Positions 29,167 to 38,507 of a stretch of DNA of 64,000 nt are shown here, piece by piece. How positions within the stretch are numbered: position 1 is the first letter of the stretch; the number at the start of each line of letters is the position of its first letter. Location of the stretch: positions 124,001-188,000 of the forward strand of contig NZ_QGTM01000004.1 of the NCBI RefSeq assembly GCF_003182195.1, written 5' to 3'. The DNA is from Halomonas sp. A11-A (lineage in GTDB: Bacteria; Pseudomonadota; Gammaproteobacteria; Pseudomonadales; Halomonadaceae). The notes beneath the pieces are model-generated. The model worked only from the letters and a program-made list of their open reading frames with translations, made no database searches and was not told the origin of the DNA. The position numbers and the translations under genes were made by a program.

Positions 29167-31506
29167 TCAGAAGGTCTGACCCAGCGAGAACTGGAAGAAC
29201 TGGGTGTCGTCGCCGCTCTCGTCGTTGAGCGGCTCGGCGATGCTGAAGGTGAGCGGGCCCACCGGCGTCAGCCAGGAGAGCCCCACGCCGACGCTGTAGC
29301 GCAGGTCGCCCAGGTCCACCCCGGAGCTGCAGTTCGAGGTGCCGGTCTCGGTGGCATAGCAGTCGGTGAGGAAGGTGTTGCCCGCATCCAGGAACAGCGA
29401 GGTCTGCAGGGAGCGGCGATCCTCGATGAAGGGCAGCGGGAAAAGCAGCTCGGCACTGCCCTGCATCAGCACGTTGCCGCCCAGGGTGCGGTCGCGCCCG
29501 CCGGATTCCGGCGGCGTGGTGCGCTGGCCCAGGGTGTTGGCGGTGAAGCCGCGCACCGAGCCGAGGCCGCCGGCGTAGAAGTTCTCGTAGAAGGGATAGG
29601 GGTCGTTGCCGACCACGTCGGCATAGCCCACCTCGCCGCTGAACTTAAGCCCCCAGTCGTGGTTGTCGTCGAGGGGGAAGAGCTGGCGGGCCTGGGCGCG
29701 CAGCTTGTAGTACTCAGCATCGCTGCCGGGCACCGCGGTCTCCAGCGACAGGCGCTGATAGTTGCCGGCGGTGGGCATGATACCGCGGTTGAGGTTGTTG
29801 CGGGTCCAGCTGGCGGTCAGCTTCAGGGATTGCGCATCGTCCCCCTGCTCCTCGACGTAGCGGGTGATCTCCTGGGCGGTATCGCGGTAGGTCTTGACCG
29901 TCAGGTCCTCCACCGCGGTGCCGAAGTTGAGCCGGGTGATCTCGTTGATCGGATAGCCGAAGTTGATCCCCGCGCCGTAGGCGTCGGTGGAGTAGGTGGA
30001 GATGTCGGAGTCCTCGTAATCGGTCTCGCGGTAGTACAGGTTGTAGCCGCGGGAGATGCCGTCGAGGGTCCAGTAGGGGTCGGTAAAACCGAAGTTGAGG
30101 CTGGTGAAGGTATCACTGCGCTGGGCGCCGATGTTCACCCGGTTGCCGGTGCCCAGGAAGTTGTTCTGGGCGAGGCCCAAGCCGTAGATCACCCCGGCGC
30201 TCTGGGAGAAGCCGACGCTGGCGGAGATCGAGCCGGAGGGCTGCTCCTCCACGGTGTAGGTGACATCGAGCTTGTCCGGCTCGCCGGCCACGGGCCGGGT
30301 CTCCACGTCCACCTGGCGGAAGAAGCCGAGGCGCTCCAGGCGCTGACGGGACTGGGTGATCGACTGGGTCGAGGCGGGCGCCCCCTCCAGCTGGATCATC
30401 TCCCGGCGCAGTACCTCGTCCTGGGTGGTGGTGTTGCCGATGAACTCGATGCGGCGTACGTAGGCGCGGCGCCCGGCATCGACCCGGAAGACGAGGTCCA
30501 CGGTGTCGCCGGACGCAGAAACCTCGGGGATGCCGTCGACGCTGGCGAAGGCGAAGCCCTCGGCGCCCAGGCGCGCGCGCAGCGCCTCGGAGGAGGCGGT
30601 CACGTCGCTGCGTGAGAAGACCTGACCGGGTGCCACCTTGAGCAGGTCGCGGGCCTCGCGCTCGCTGATCTGCAAGTCGCCCACGAAGCGCACGTCGCCG
30701 ATGCGGTACTGGCGGCCCTCGTCGACGTTGACGGTGATGAAGATCTGCGACTTGTCCGGGCTGATCGAGACCTGGGTCGACTCGACGTTGAAGTTGACGT
30801 AGCCGCGGTCCAGGTAGAAGGAGCGCAGGCGCTCGAGATCGCCGGCCAGCGCCTCGCGGGAGTACTCGTCCCGGGAGAACCAGCCGAAGATGCGGCCGGG
30901 GCGGTCGTTGAGCTCGAAGACGTCGCGCAGGGTGTCGTCGTCGAAGGCGCGGTTGCCGACGAGGTTGATCTGGCGGATGCGCGCCACGGCGCCCTCGTTG
31001 ATCTCCACGTCGACCTGCACGCGGCCCTCGTCGATCTCGCGCACGCTGGTCGCGATGGTGGCGCTGTAGCGCCCCTGCCCCTGGTAGACGCCCTCCAGCT
31101 CGCGCTGGATCTCCTCCAGGGTGGAGAGCTGCAGCACCTCGCCCTCGGCGAGGCCGGCCTGGCGCAGGCCCTGGCGCAGCTCATCGTCACCGATGCGGCG
31201 GTTGCCGCTGATGTTGAGACGGCTGATGGTGGGTCGCTCCACCACCTGGATGATCAGCACGTCGCCATCCCGGGCGAGGCTGATATCCTCGAACAGGCCG
31301 GTGGCAAACAGGCTGCGGGTCGCCTCGGCCAGCTCGCGGTCATCGACGCGGTCGCGAGCACTGACGGGAAAGGCGTTGAAGACGGAGGCGGCGGAGACTC
31401 GCTGCAGGCCTTCCACACGAATGTCCGAAACCTCGAAGGGTTGGGCCTGGGCCGTCCCGGCCCCGACGAGCAGCAGTGCCGCCAGTCCGATGGTCTTGAT
31501 TCTCAT
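29167..31506 (-). CDS. bamA: Outer membrane protein assembly factor BamA
   Basis: 779 residues. Signal peptide MRIKTIGLAALLLVGAG with cleavage near AQA-QPFEV, five POTRA domains (about 22-420) and a 16-strand barrel. The family L6 motif VRGF appears as GSVRGFTANTLG, and the protein ends in FQFSLGQTF with a terminal Phe, the outer membrane targeting signature. Essential core of the BAM complex. Start at the ATG ending 31506 gives the signal peptide; the longer open frame runs into the upstream gap. Lies between rseP and skp. Confidence 0.98.
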   Translation of the reverse strand: MRIKTIGLAALLLVGAGTAQAQPFEVSDIRVEGLQRVSAASVFNAFPVSARDRVDDRELAEATRSLFATGLFEDISLARDGDVLIIQVVERPTISRLNISGNRRIGDDELRQGLRQAGLAEGEVLQLSTLEEIQRELEGVYQGQGRYSATIATSVREIDEGRVQVDVEINEGAVARIRQINLVGNRAFDDDTLRDVFELNDRPGRIFGWFSRDEYSREALAGDLERLRSFYLDRGYVNFNVESTQVSISPDKSQIFITVNVDEGRQYRIGDVRFVGDLQISEREARDLLKVAPGQVFSRSDVTASSEALRARLGAEGFAFASVDGIPEVSASGDTVDLVFRVDAGRRAYVRRIEFIGNTTTQDEVLRREMIQLEGAPASTQSITQSRQRLERLGFFRQVDVETRPVAGEPDKLDVTYTVEEQPSGSISASVGFSQSAGVIYGLGLAQNNFLGTGNRVNIGAQRSDTFTSLNFGFTDPYWTLDGISRGYNLYYRETDYEDSDISTYSTDAYGAGINFGYPINEITRLNFGTAVEDLTVKTYRDTAQEITRYVEEQGDDAQSLKLTASWTRNNLNRGIMPTAGNYQRLSLETAVPGSDAEYYKLRAQARQLFPLDDNHDWGLKFSGEVGYADVVGNDPYPFYENFYAGGLGSVRGFTANTLGQRTTPPESGGRDRTLGGNVLMQGSAELLFPLPFIEDRRSLQTSLFLDAGNTFLTDCYATETGTSNCSSGVDLGDLRYSVGVGLSWLTPVGPLTFSIAEPLNDESGDDTQFFQFSLGQTF

Positions 31507-31622
31507 GCAGTCGATTCGCTCGCGTTGATCTGCCAAACCTGTCCAGACAGGCACCTTATACATTTGTGCGGCTCGCTGACAAGGCGATTGCCACAGAGCA
31601 ATCGCCGCTGCCATGCGCAAGG

Positions 31623-31729
31623 GGCGCCGGGGACAAGCCGAAGAGGGGGTCCGTGGACCAGGGATGGTCTAGGTAGCCCCCAGGGAGGGGTTCATGGCGC
31701 CCCCTCGCAGGCTTGTCGCCGGATCAGCC
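31623..31729 (-). repeat. Structured intergenic repeat, copy 5 (3' of rseP)
   Basis: Reads in the TCCCT orientation on the minus strand. Outer arms GGCGACAAGCC-type: GGACAAGCC pairs with GGCTTGTCG, a compensated G-C to A-T change from ACAGGCC/GGCCTGT elsewhere. Hairpin 1 CCC-(CTCCCT)-GGG, hairpin 2 GACC-(ATCCCT)-GGTC. Starts 35 nt beyond the rseP stop; nothing else is seen in 31507-31764. Confidence 0.86.
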
Positions 31730-31764
31730 CCGGCGAGCAGGCAATAGCTCGTTCGGGCCTTGCG

Positions 31765-33123
31765 TCACCAGAGCCGCATCAGATCGAAATAGATCGCCAT
31801 CAGCATCAGGGTCCCCACCAGCGCCAGGCCGATGCGCAGGCCGATCGCCTGGGCCTGCTCGGAGACCGGGCGGCCACGCACCACCTCCACGAAATAGTAG
31901 AGCAGGTGGCCGCCGTCGAGCACCGGGATCGGCAGCAGGTTGAGCACCGCCAGGCTGATGGAGAGATAGGCCAGGAAGCTGACGAAGCTCTCGAGTCCCG
32001 CCCGGGCCGAATCGCCCGAAATCTGGGCAATGGTGATCGGGCCCGAGAGGTTGGAGGGCGAGATCAGCCCCACCAGCATCTTGCGGATGGCATCCAGGGT
32101 CAGCAGGGTCATCTCGCCGGTGCGGGATACCGCCTCGCCCACTGCGGCCACGGGGCCGTAGCGGATCTCGCGGCGGTACTCCTCGGGCCACGCCACCGGC
32201 GCCACGCCGGCGCCGATGTAGCCGATGGTCACGCCTTCCTCCAGGGTGTTGCTGCCGGGGGTGATGGCCAGGCTCAGCCGCTCGCCGTCGCGCGCCACCT
32301 CGAGGGTCAGCACCTCGCCGGGGCTCGCCCGCACGATGTCGACGAAATGCATCCAGTCGTCCACCGGGGAGCCATCCACCGCCAGGATCTCGTCGCCGGC
32401 CTGGAGGCCGGCGGCGTCGGCCGCCTCCCCGGGCATCAGCTGGCCCAGCACCGCCGGGATGGGCGGGCGCCAGGGGGTCACGCCGAGGCTCGGCAGCGGC
32501 TGGGGCGGGTCCTGGCGCACCAGCCAGTTCTCCACCGGCAGGCGATACTCGCGGGGCTCGGCGGTGGCGTCACTGCGGGCGTCGACGGTCAGCTCGCCGC
32601 TCATGCCGATGGCGGCCACCAGCTTGAGATTGATCTCGTCCCAGGAGCGCACCGCCTCGCCCTGCACCGCGACGATCTCCTGGCCGGCGACGAGGCCGCC
32701 GCGCTCCGCCGGAGACCCCGGCTCGACGCTGCCGATCACCGGCGCCACCGTGGTGGTGCCGGCCACGAACAGCGCCCAGTAGGCGACAATGGCGAGCAGG
32801 AAGTTGGCCAGGGGGCCGGCGGCGACGATGGCGATCCGCTGCCACACCGTCTTGCGGTTGAAGGCCTGGTCAAGCTCGTCCTCGGGCACCGGGGCCTCGC
32901 GCTCATCGAGCATCTTGACGTAGCCGCCCAGCGGGATGGCGGCCACGGCGAACTCGGTGCCATGGCGGTCGACGCGGGACCAGATCGGCGTGCCGAAGCC
33001 CACCGAGAAGCGCAGCACCCGGACGCCACAGCGCCTGGCCACCCAGAAGTGGCCGAACTCGTGGAAGGTGATCAACAGGCCCAGCACCACGATGACGGCC
33101 AGGATGTTCTGGATCAGGCCCAA
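31765..33123 (-). CDS. rseP: Site-2 intramembrane protease RseP
   Basis: 452 residues. Zinc metalloprotease that cuts anti-sigma factor within the membrane in the envelope stress response. HEFGH is at about residues 21-25, the second metal ligand motif NLLPIPVLDGGHL near 400, and two PDZ domains lie between (GSPAERGGLVAGQEIV; AADAAGLQAGDEILAV). The start is TTG at 33123: AGGAGGAG is correctly spaced and no ATG or GTG exists before the HEFGH helix. Stands between dxr and bamA. Confidence 0.96.
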   Translation of the reverse strand: MGLIQNILAVIVVLGLLITFHEFGHFWVARRCGVRVLRFSVGFGTPIWSRVDRHGTEFAVAAIPLGGYVKMLDEREAPVPEDELDQAFNRKTVWQRIAIVAAGPLANFLLAIVAYWALFVAGTTTVAPVIGSVEPGSPAERGGLVAGQEIVAVQGEAVRSWDEINLKLVAAIGMSGELTVDARSDATAEPREYRLPVENWLVRQDPPQPLPSLGVTPWRPPIPAVLGQLMPGEAADAAGLQAGDEILAVDGSPVDDWMHFVDIVRASPGEVLTLEVARDGERLSLAITPGSNTLEEGVTIGYIGAGVAPVAWPEEYRREIRYGPVAAVGEAVSRTGEMTLLTLDAIRKMLVGLISPSNLSGPITIAQISGDSARAGLESFVSFLAYLSISLAVLNLLPIPVLDGGHLLYYFVEVVRGRPVSEQAQAIGLRIGLALVGTLMLMAIYFDLMRLW

Positions 33124-33157
33124 GTCGCTCTCCTCCTGAAATCGGGTTGAAGTGGCA

Positions 33158-34363
33158 TCAGCGGCTCGCCAGCCAGCTCGCGGCGGCGCGGCGCGCGCGG
33201 GCATCGGCCTCCAGCACGGTCTCGAGGTCGCGCACGGCCTCGACCGGCTCGGCATCGCGCACCCGGGCGACCAGCTCGGCGATGCCGGTGAAGCCGAGGC
33301 GGCCCGCCAGGAAGGCCTCCACCGCCACCTCGTTGGCCGCATTGAGCACCGCCGGCGCCGTGCCCCCCGCGGCCATGGCCTCGCGAGCCAGGCGCAGGCA
33401 GGGGAAGGCGATCTCATCCGGCGCCTCGAAGTCGAGCCGGGCGACCTGGAAGAGATCCAGCGCCTCGACGCCGGCCTCGATGCGCTCCGGCCAGGCCAGC
33501 CCGTAGGCGATGGGGGTGCGCATGTCGGGGTTGCCCAGCTGGGCGATCACCGAGCCATCGCTGTAGGCGGCCATGGAGTGAATCACGCTCTGGGGGTGCA
33601 CCACCACCTGCACCTGCTCCGGCCGGGCGTCGAACAGCCAGCATGCCTCGATCAGCTCCAACCCCTTGTTCATCAGAGTGGCGCTGTCCACCGAGATCTT
33701 GCGGCCCATGGACCAGTTGGGGTGGGCGCAGGCCTGCGCGGGCGTCACCTCGGCCAGCCGCTTGGGCGACCAGCCGCGGAAGGGGCCGCCGGAGGCGGTC
33801 AGCAGCAGCTGGGTCACGCCGTGGCGGGCGAGCCCCCCGCGATGCTCCACGGGTAGACACTGATAGATAGCATTGTGTTCGGAATCGATGGGCAGAAGGG
33901 TCGCGCCGCTCGTCGCCACCGCCTCCATGAAGAGCGCCCCGGACATCACCAGGGCCTCCTTGTTGGCCAGCAGCACCCGCTTGCCGGCATGCACCGCGGC
34001 GAGCGTGGGCAGAAGCCCCGCGGCGCCGACGATGGCCGACATCACCACGTCCACCTCGCGCGCCTCGGCCACCGCCACCAGGGCCGCCGGGCCGGACGCG
34101 ACCTCGGTCGCCACGCCGGCCTCGGCCAGGCTCGCCCGCAACCAGGCGGCGTCGCGCTCCTCGCCGAGCACCGCCACCGCGGGCCGGTGGACGAGGCAGA
34201 GCGCCAGCAGGGACTCCCGGGAGCGGTGGGCGGTCAACGCATGGACCCGGTAGCGCTCGGGGTGGCGGGCGATCACGTCTAGGGTGCTGGTGCCGATGGA
34301 GCCGGTGGCCCCCAGCACGGTGACCGCCTGGCGCCGCCGGGCGCCACGCTCTGCTGCGGCCAC
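33158..34363 (-). CDS. dxr: 1-deoxy-D-xylulose 5-phosphate reductoisomerase
   Basis: 401 residues. Second step of the MEP isoprenoid pathway. NADPH loop [16 protein letters not shown], then [53 protein letters not shown] and [11 protein letters not shown] all match Dxr. The start is GTG at 34363, one base after the cdsA stop. Product feeds undecaprenyl synthesis by UppS, encoded two genes upstream. Confidence 0.97.
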   Translation of the reverse strand: MAAAERGARRRQAVTVLGATGSIGTSTLDVIARHPERYRVHALTAHRSRESLLALCLVHRPAVAVLGEERDAAWLRASLAEAGVATEVASGPAALVAVAEAREVDVVMSAIVGAAGLLPTLAAVHAGKRVLLANKEALVMSGALFMEAVATSGATLLPIDSEHNAIYQCLPVEHRGGLARHGVTQLLLTASGGPFRGWSPKRLAEVTPAQACAHPNWSMGRKISVDSATLMNKGLELIEACWLFDARPEQVQVVVHPQSVIHSMAAYSDGSVIAQLGNPDMRTPIAYGLAWPERIEAGVEALDLFQVARLDFEAPDEIAFPCLRLAREAMAAGGTAPAVLNAANEVAVEAFLAGRLGFTGIAELVARVRDAEPVEAVRDLETVLEADARARRAAASWLASR

Positions 34364-34364
34364 C

Positions 34365-35165
34365 CTAGAGCACCCCGAGCATCAGCAGGGCGAAAAGGGG
34401 CAGCGCCGCAGTGAGGCTGTCGATGCGGTCGAGCACGCCGCCATGGCCCGGCAGCAGCTGGCTGGAGTCCTTGATGCCGCGAAAGCGCTTGAGCATGCTC
34501 TCGAGCAGATCCCCCAGCACCGAGACCAAGGTCACCACCAGGGTCGCCAGCAGCAGCGCCAGCCCGCCGCCGAGGCCGAGGCCCTGCCAGCTGGCGAAGA
34601 TCAGGGCAAGCACGGCGGTGGCGACGAGGCCGCCGGCCACCCCCTCCCAGCTCTTGCCCGGGCTTACTCTGGGCGCCAGCTTGCGGCGGCCGAAGGCGCG
34701 GCCGGCGAAGTAGGCGCCGATATCGGCACACCACACCAGCAGCAGCACGAAGAGCAGCCAGACGGCGCCGATATCGCGCAGCACGTTCAGCCCCACCCAG
34801 GCGGGGAGCAGCACCCAGAGCCCCATGGCCAGGCGCCGCGTGGACGACTGCCACTGCCCGGCGCGGGCGGGGTAGTGAACCACCCAGTAGAGGTTGGCCA
34901 GCCAGCCTGCCACGCCCAGCCACAGCGGCCATGCCATCAGGGCCCCACCGCTGAGCCACAGCATCAGCATCGCCATGCCCAGCACGGCCACCAGCATCAG
35001 CCGGTTGTCGAGGCGGCGAATGCCCGCCAGGTTGGTCCATTCCCAGCCGGCCAACAGCACGATGGCCGCCGTGAAGAGGGCGAAGAGCCCGCCGGACAGG
35101 CCGAATAGGCCCGCCAGCATCAGCGGCGCCAGCCAGGCCGCGGTGATGATGCGCTGTCTAAGCAC
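34365..35165 (-). CDS. cdsA: Phosphatidate cytidylyltransferase CdsA
   Basis: 266 residues with about seven to eight membrane segments. Makes CDP-diacylglycerol from phosphatidate and CTP. The family signature is [19 protein letters not shown] and [15 protein letters not shown] near the C-terminus. The start is GTG at 35165, overlapping the end of uppS by 8 nt in another frame. Cotranscribed with uppS and dxr. Confidence 0.96.
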   Translation of the reverse strand: MLRQRIITAAWLAPLMLAGLFGLSGGLFALFTAAIVLLAGWEWTNLAGIRRLDNRLMLVAVLGMAMLMLWLSGGALMAWPLWLGVAGWLANLYWVVHYPARAGQWQSSTRRLAMGLWVLLPAWVGLNVLRDIGAVWLLFVLLLVWCADIGAYFAGRAFGRRKLAPRVSPGKSWEGVAGGLVATAVLALIFASWQGLGLGGGLALLLATLVVTLVSVLGDLLESMLKRFRGIKDSSQLLPGHGGVLDRIDSLTAALPLFALLMLGVL

Positions 35166-35946
35166 CTTGTTGCGCCTCGATCTGCTCGTCGGTCATGCCG
35201 AAGCGCCGCTGGCGCCGCTGGAAGTCCTCCAGCGCCAGGTCGAAGGCGTCGGCGTCGAAGTCGGGCCACAGGCGTGGCGTGAAGTGGAGCTCGGCATAGG
35301 CCAGCTCCCAGAGGATGAAGTTGGAGATGCGCTGCTCGCCGCTGGTACGGATGCAGAGATCCACCGGCGCCACCCCGGCCAGGCTCAGCTGGCTAGCGAA
35401 AGCGGTCTCGTCGATGGCGGAGGGCGCAAGCTCGCCGGCGGCCACCCGCTCGGCGAGGCGGCGCGCCGCCCGGGTCAGGTCCCACTGGCCGCCATAGTTG
35501 GCGGCGATCACCAGGTGCAGCCGGGTGTTGTCGCGGGTCTTGGCCTCGGCCCGAGCGATGTGCTTCTGGATCGAGTCCGAGAAGGCCGAGAGGTCACCGA
35601 TCACCGAGAGCCGGATGCCGTTCTGGTGGAGCTTGCTGACCTCGCGCTTCAGCGCCAGCAGGAACAGCTCCATCAGGGCGCTGACCTCGGCCCGGGGGCG
35701 CTTCCAGTTCTCGCTGGAGAAGGCGAACAGGGTGAGGGTCTCGACCCCGCGCTCGGCGGCACGCCGGATGGTGGCGCGCACCGCCTCCACGCCGGCATGG
35801 TGGCCACGCACGCCGGAGAGGCCGCGCGCCCGCGCCCAGCGGTTGTTGCCGTCCATGATGATCGCCACATGACGTGGCAGCGGCCCCCCCGGGGTGGCAG
35901 GCGTGCCCTCCGTGGCGCTGGAATCTGGGGTGAGCGGTGACGTCAT
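35158..35946 (-). CDS. uppS: Undecaprenyl diphosphate synthase (cis-prenyltransferase)
   Basis: About 262 residues. Elongates farnesyl diphosphate to the C55 carrier lipid for wall and envelope polymers. HVAIIMDGNNRWARARG carries the catalytic Asp; GHHAGVEAVR, LTLFAFSSENWKRP, AANYGGQWDL and DLCIRTSGEQRISNF are typical. The ATG at 35946 is my choice (GAGA nearby); an in-frame ATG at 35958 is possible. The N-terminal Thr/Pro-rich 25 residues are likely disordered. Confidence 0.95.
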   Translation of the reverse strand: MTSPLTPDSSATEGTPATPGGPLPRHVAIIMDGNNRWARARGLSGVRGHHAGVEAVRATIRRAAERGVETLTLFAFSSENWKRPRAEVSALMELFLLALKREVSKLHQNGIRLSVIGDLSAFSDSIQKHIARAEAKTRDNTRLHLVIAANYGGQWDLTRAARRLAERVAAGELAPSAIDETAFASQLSLAGVAPVDLCIRTSGEQRISNFILWELAYAELHFTPRLWPDFDADAFDLALEDFQRRQRRFGMTDEQIEAQQGA

Positions 35947-35983
35947 GGGGTCTCGCATCGGGGAGTGGACAGCGAAGGCAGGA

Positions 35984-36002
35984 GGCCGCCCTCCTGGCGG
36001 CC
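35984..36002 (-). other. GC hairpin between frr and uppS
   Basis: GGCCGCC-CTCCT-GGCGGCC, a 7-bp stem just after the frr stop. No T tract. Resembles the bamA/skp hairpin. Confidence 0.55.
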
Positions 36003-36012
36003 CCGGACTTGC

Positions 36013-36570
36013 TCAGATCTGCATCAGATCGTGTTCCTTCAGCTCCAGCGTCTTGTCGATCTCGGCGATGTACTTGTCGGTCAGCTTCTGGATCGCGTCC
36101 TCGGCCTGGCGCTGCTCGTCCTCGGTGATCTCCTTCTCCTTGAGCAGGGACTTGAAGTCACCGTTGGCATCGCGGCGCACGTTGCGCACCGCCACCCGGG
36201 CGTGCTCGGCCTCGGAGCGCGCCTGCTTGATGTAGCCCTTGCGGGTCTCCTCGGTGAGCATCGGCATCGGCACGCGGATGTTGTTGCCGGCGGTCGAGGG
36301 ATTCAGGCCGAGATCGGCGGCCATGATGGCCTTCTCGACCTTGGGCACCATGCTCTGCTCCCAGGGCACCACCGAGAGGGTACGGGCGTCCTCGATGTTG
36401 ATGTTGGCCACCTGGTTGAGCGGCACCTGGCTGCCGTAATACTCCACGGTGACCGCGTCCAGGATGCTGGAGTGGGCGCGCCCGGTACGGATCTTGTTCA
36501 GGTTGCCATGCAGCGCTTCCACGCTCTTCTTCATGCGGGATTCTGCATCTTTCTTGATGTCATTGATCAC
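36013..36570 (-). CDS. frr: Ribosome recycling factor
   Basis: 185 residues, the standard length. Splits post-termination ribosomes with EF-G. Contains [43 protein letters not shown] and the C-terminal helix [18 protein letters not shown]. The start is GTG at 36570 with AGAGG upstream; homologues start MINDI in the same place. 4 nt after pyrH. Confidence 0.98.
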   Translation of the reverse strand: MINDIKKDAESRMKKSVEALHGNLNKIRTGRAHSSILDAVTVEYYGSQVPLNQVANINIEDARTLSVVPWEQSMVPKVEKAIMAADLGLNPSTAGNNIRVPMPMLTEETRKGYIKQARSEAEHARVAVRNVRRDANGDFKSLLKEKEITEDEQRQAEDAIQKLTDKYIAEIDKTLELKEHDLMQI

Positions 36571-36574
36571 GGTG

Positions 36575-37336
36575 TCAACCTCTGTCTATCAGCGTGCCTT
36601 CCTCGCCGCCCACCACCAGGTTGAGCAGGGCGCCCGGCTTGTTCATGTTGAAGACGCGGACCGGCATGTTATGGTCACGCACCAGGCAGATAGCGGTCAA
36701 ATCCATGATGCCGAGCTTCTGGTCCAGGGCATCGTCATAGCTGAGCTGGTCGTACTTGATCGCATCAGCGTGCTTGACCGGGTCCTTGTCGTAGACTCCG
36801 TCCACCTTGGTGGCCTTGACCACCACGTCGGCGTCGATCTCGATCCCGCGCAGGCAGGCCGCGGAATCGGTGGTAAAGAAGGGATTGCCGGTACCGGCGG
36901 AGAACAGTACCACATCCCCGGAGGTGAGATAGCGGATGGCGGTACGGCGGTCATAGTGCTCCACCACGCCGCTCATAGGGATCGCGGACATCACCCGGGA
37001 GCGGATATTGGAACGCTCCAGGGCGTCGCGCATGGCCAGGGCGTTCATCACCGTGGCCAGCATGCCCATATGGTCACCGGTCACCCGATCCATGCCGGCC
37101 TCGTTCAGGGCGGCACCGCGGAACAGGTTGCCGCCGCCGATCACGATGCCGACCTGCACCCCGATCCCCACCAGCTGGCCGATCTCGAGGGCCATGCGGT
37201 CCAGCACCTTGGGGTCGATGCCGAAATCGTGCTCGCCCATCAGCGCCTCGCCGGAGAGCTTGAGCAGGATTCGCTTGTACTTCGACTTGTCGGTGCGGGC
37301 CTTGGGTGAGGTCTCGACGTGATCGGATGGGGACAT
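36575..37336 (-). CDS. pyrH: Uridylate kinase PyrH
   Basis: 253 residues. Phosphorylates UMP to UDP. Amino acid kinase fold: [46 protein letters not shown] (core [12 protein letters not shown]), [16 protein letters not shown] and [16 protein letters not shown]. An N-terminal stretch of ~18 polar residues precedes the core. GGAGAG lies before the ATG. Follows tsf after a 110-nt gap with two strong hairpins. Confidence 0.98.
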   Translation of the reverse strand: MSPSDHVETSPKARTDKSKYKRILLKLSGEALMGEHDFGIDPKVLDRMALEIGQLVGIGVQVGIVIGGGNLFRGAALNEAGMDRVTGDHMGMLATVMNALAMRDALERSNIRSRVMSAIPMSGVVEHYDRRTAIRYLTSGDVVLFSAGTGNPFFTTDSAACLRGIEIDADVVVKATKVDGVYDKDPVKHADAIKYDQLSYDDALDQKLGIMDLTAICLVRDHNMPVRVFNMNKPGALLNLVVGGEEGTLIDRG

Positions 37337-37372
37337 GGCATCTCTCCTGGGGCATCAGCATTGGCATGGGGG

Positions 37373-37425
37373 CGGCCGGTGCACCGGCCGGATACGCGAT
37401 GGCGTGCGCTCGCGCGCACGCCATC
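37373..37425 (-). other. Two perfect hairpins between tsf and pyrH
   Basis: CGGCCGG-TGCA-CCGGCCG type palindrome (37373-37390) and GATGGCGTGCGC-TCGC-GCGCACGCCATC (37398-37425), a 12-bp perfect stem with tetraloop. No T tract on the minus strand. May lower pyrH-frr expression relative to tsf or protect an mRNA end. No gene in the gap. Confidence 0.65.
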
Positions 37426-37446
37426 ATCCTGCAGGAACCTCTGACC

Positions 37447-38316
37447 TCAGCTGCGCTTGGCCTGTTCCATCACTTCCTTGGCGAAGTCGACCTCTTCCTT
37501 CTCGATGCCCTCGCCCACTTCGAAGCGGGTGAAACCGAGGACCTCGCCGCCGGCCGCCTTGGCGAACTGGGCAACGCTCTGGTCCGGGTTCTTGACGAAG
37601 GGCTGCTCGGTCAGGCTGTTCTCGGCCAGGTACTTCTTCAGGCGGCCCTGGACCATCTTCTCGGCGATCTCGGCGGGCTTGCCGGCCATGTCGGGCTGGG
37701 CGAGGATGATGTCCTTCTCCTTGTCCAGCTGCTCCTGGGGCATGTCCTCGGGGCGCGCGACGGCCGGGTTGATGGCGGCGACGTGCATCGCGATGTCCTT
37801 GGCCACTTCGGCGTTGCCGCCCTTGAGCACGGTCAGCACGCCGATGCGGCCGCCGTGGACGTATTCGCCCACCAGGCCACCCTCGAGGGCGTCGACCACG
37901 ACGCAGCGACGCACGCCGATGTTCTCGCCGATCTTCTGGACCAGCTGCTCGCGAGCGGCTTCCAGATCGCCGGCCATCACGGCGGCCACGTCTTCGTTCT
38001 TGGCGGCGAAGAAGGCGTCGGCGACCTTGTCGGCGAAGGCCTTGAAGTTGTCGTCACGGGCGACGAAGTCGGTCTCGGAGTTGATCTCGACCATCACGCC
38101 GTAGCTGCCATCCTCGGCCACGCGGGTCACCACGGTGCCCTCGGCGGCGGTGCGGCTGGCCTTCTTTGCGGCCTTGAGGCCGGAGCTCTTGCGCAGGTTC
38201 TCGATGGCGACCTCGATGTCACCGCCGGCCTCGGTGAGGGCCTTCTTGCACTCCATCATGCCGAGTCCGGTACGCTCGCGCAGTTCCTTGACCTGGGAGG
38301 CGCTGATAGCTGCCAT
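37447..38316 (-). CDS. tsf: Elongation factor Ts
   Basis: 289 residues. Nucleotide exchange factor for EF-Tu. N-terminal UBA-like domain with [19 protein letters not shown], the [15 protein letters not shown] core and the C-terminal [17 protein letters not shown]. The ATG at 38316 has AGAGGTG 7 nt upstream; a second in-frame ATG three codons earlier is less likely. Follows rpsB after an intrinsic terminator. Confidence 0.98.
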   Translation of the reverse strand: MAAISASQVKELRERTGLGMMECKKALTEAGGDIEVAIENLRKSSGLKAAKKASRTAAEGTVVTRVAEDGSYGVMVEINSETDFVARDDNFKAFADKVADAFFAAKNEDVAAVMAGDLEAAREQLVQKIGENIGVRRCVVVDALEGGLVGEYVHGGRIGVLTVLKGGNAEVAKDIAMHVAAINPAVARPEDMPQEQLDKEKDIILAQPDMAGKPAEIAEKMVQGRLKKYLAENSLTEQPFVKNPDQSVAQFAKAAGGEVLGFTRFEVGEGIEKEEVDFAKEVMEQAKRS

Positions 38317-38388
38317 GGGGTTCACCTCTGAATCTGTGTGTCAACGGATAGCGGACCCGTCGCTGCGACGAATCCGGCGAATGCTGAG

Positions 38389-38412
38389 AAAAAAGGGGGC
38401 CTCGGCCCCCTT
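38389..38412 (-). terminator. Intrinsic terminator between rpsB and tsf
   Basis: On the minus strand AAGGGGGCC-(GAG)-type stem: GGGGGCC pairs with GGCCCCC, followed by TTTTTT. It should end part of the rpsB transcripts, so tsf is expressed by read-through, as described for the rpsB-tsf unit of E. coli. Confidence 0.85.
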
Positions 38413-38445
38413 CTCGTCTGTCCGGCCGCCGTGGCGCCGACCCGT

Positions 38446-38490
38446 GTGGCGACGGCCACCGTAGCGACGGCCGCCGTGGCGACGGCCACC
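38446..38490. repeat. Three 15-bp tandem repeats after rpsB
   Basis: GTGGCGACGGCCACC, GTAGCGACGGCCGCC, GTGGCGACGGCCACC in direct succession, with a degenerate unit before (38431-38445). Each unit is itself a mini hairpin (GTGGC-GACG-GCCAC). They begin 18 nt from the rpsB stop, upstream of the terminator on that strand. Confidence 0.8.
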
Positions 38491-38507
38491 GAACAGACTA
38501 GCCGCGA

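Noticed and set aside
28687-30615. Long open frames antisense to bamA, dnaE, glnD, acnA and ppk1
   Set aside because: High GC with strong third-position bias keeps antisense frames open. Their translations are His/Gly/Val-rich low-complexity shadows with no recognisable motifs, and the sense frames are full conserved genes.
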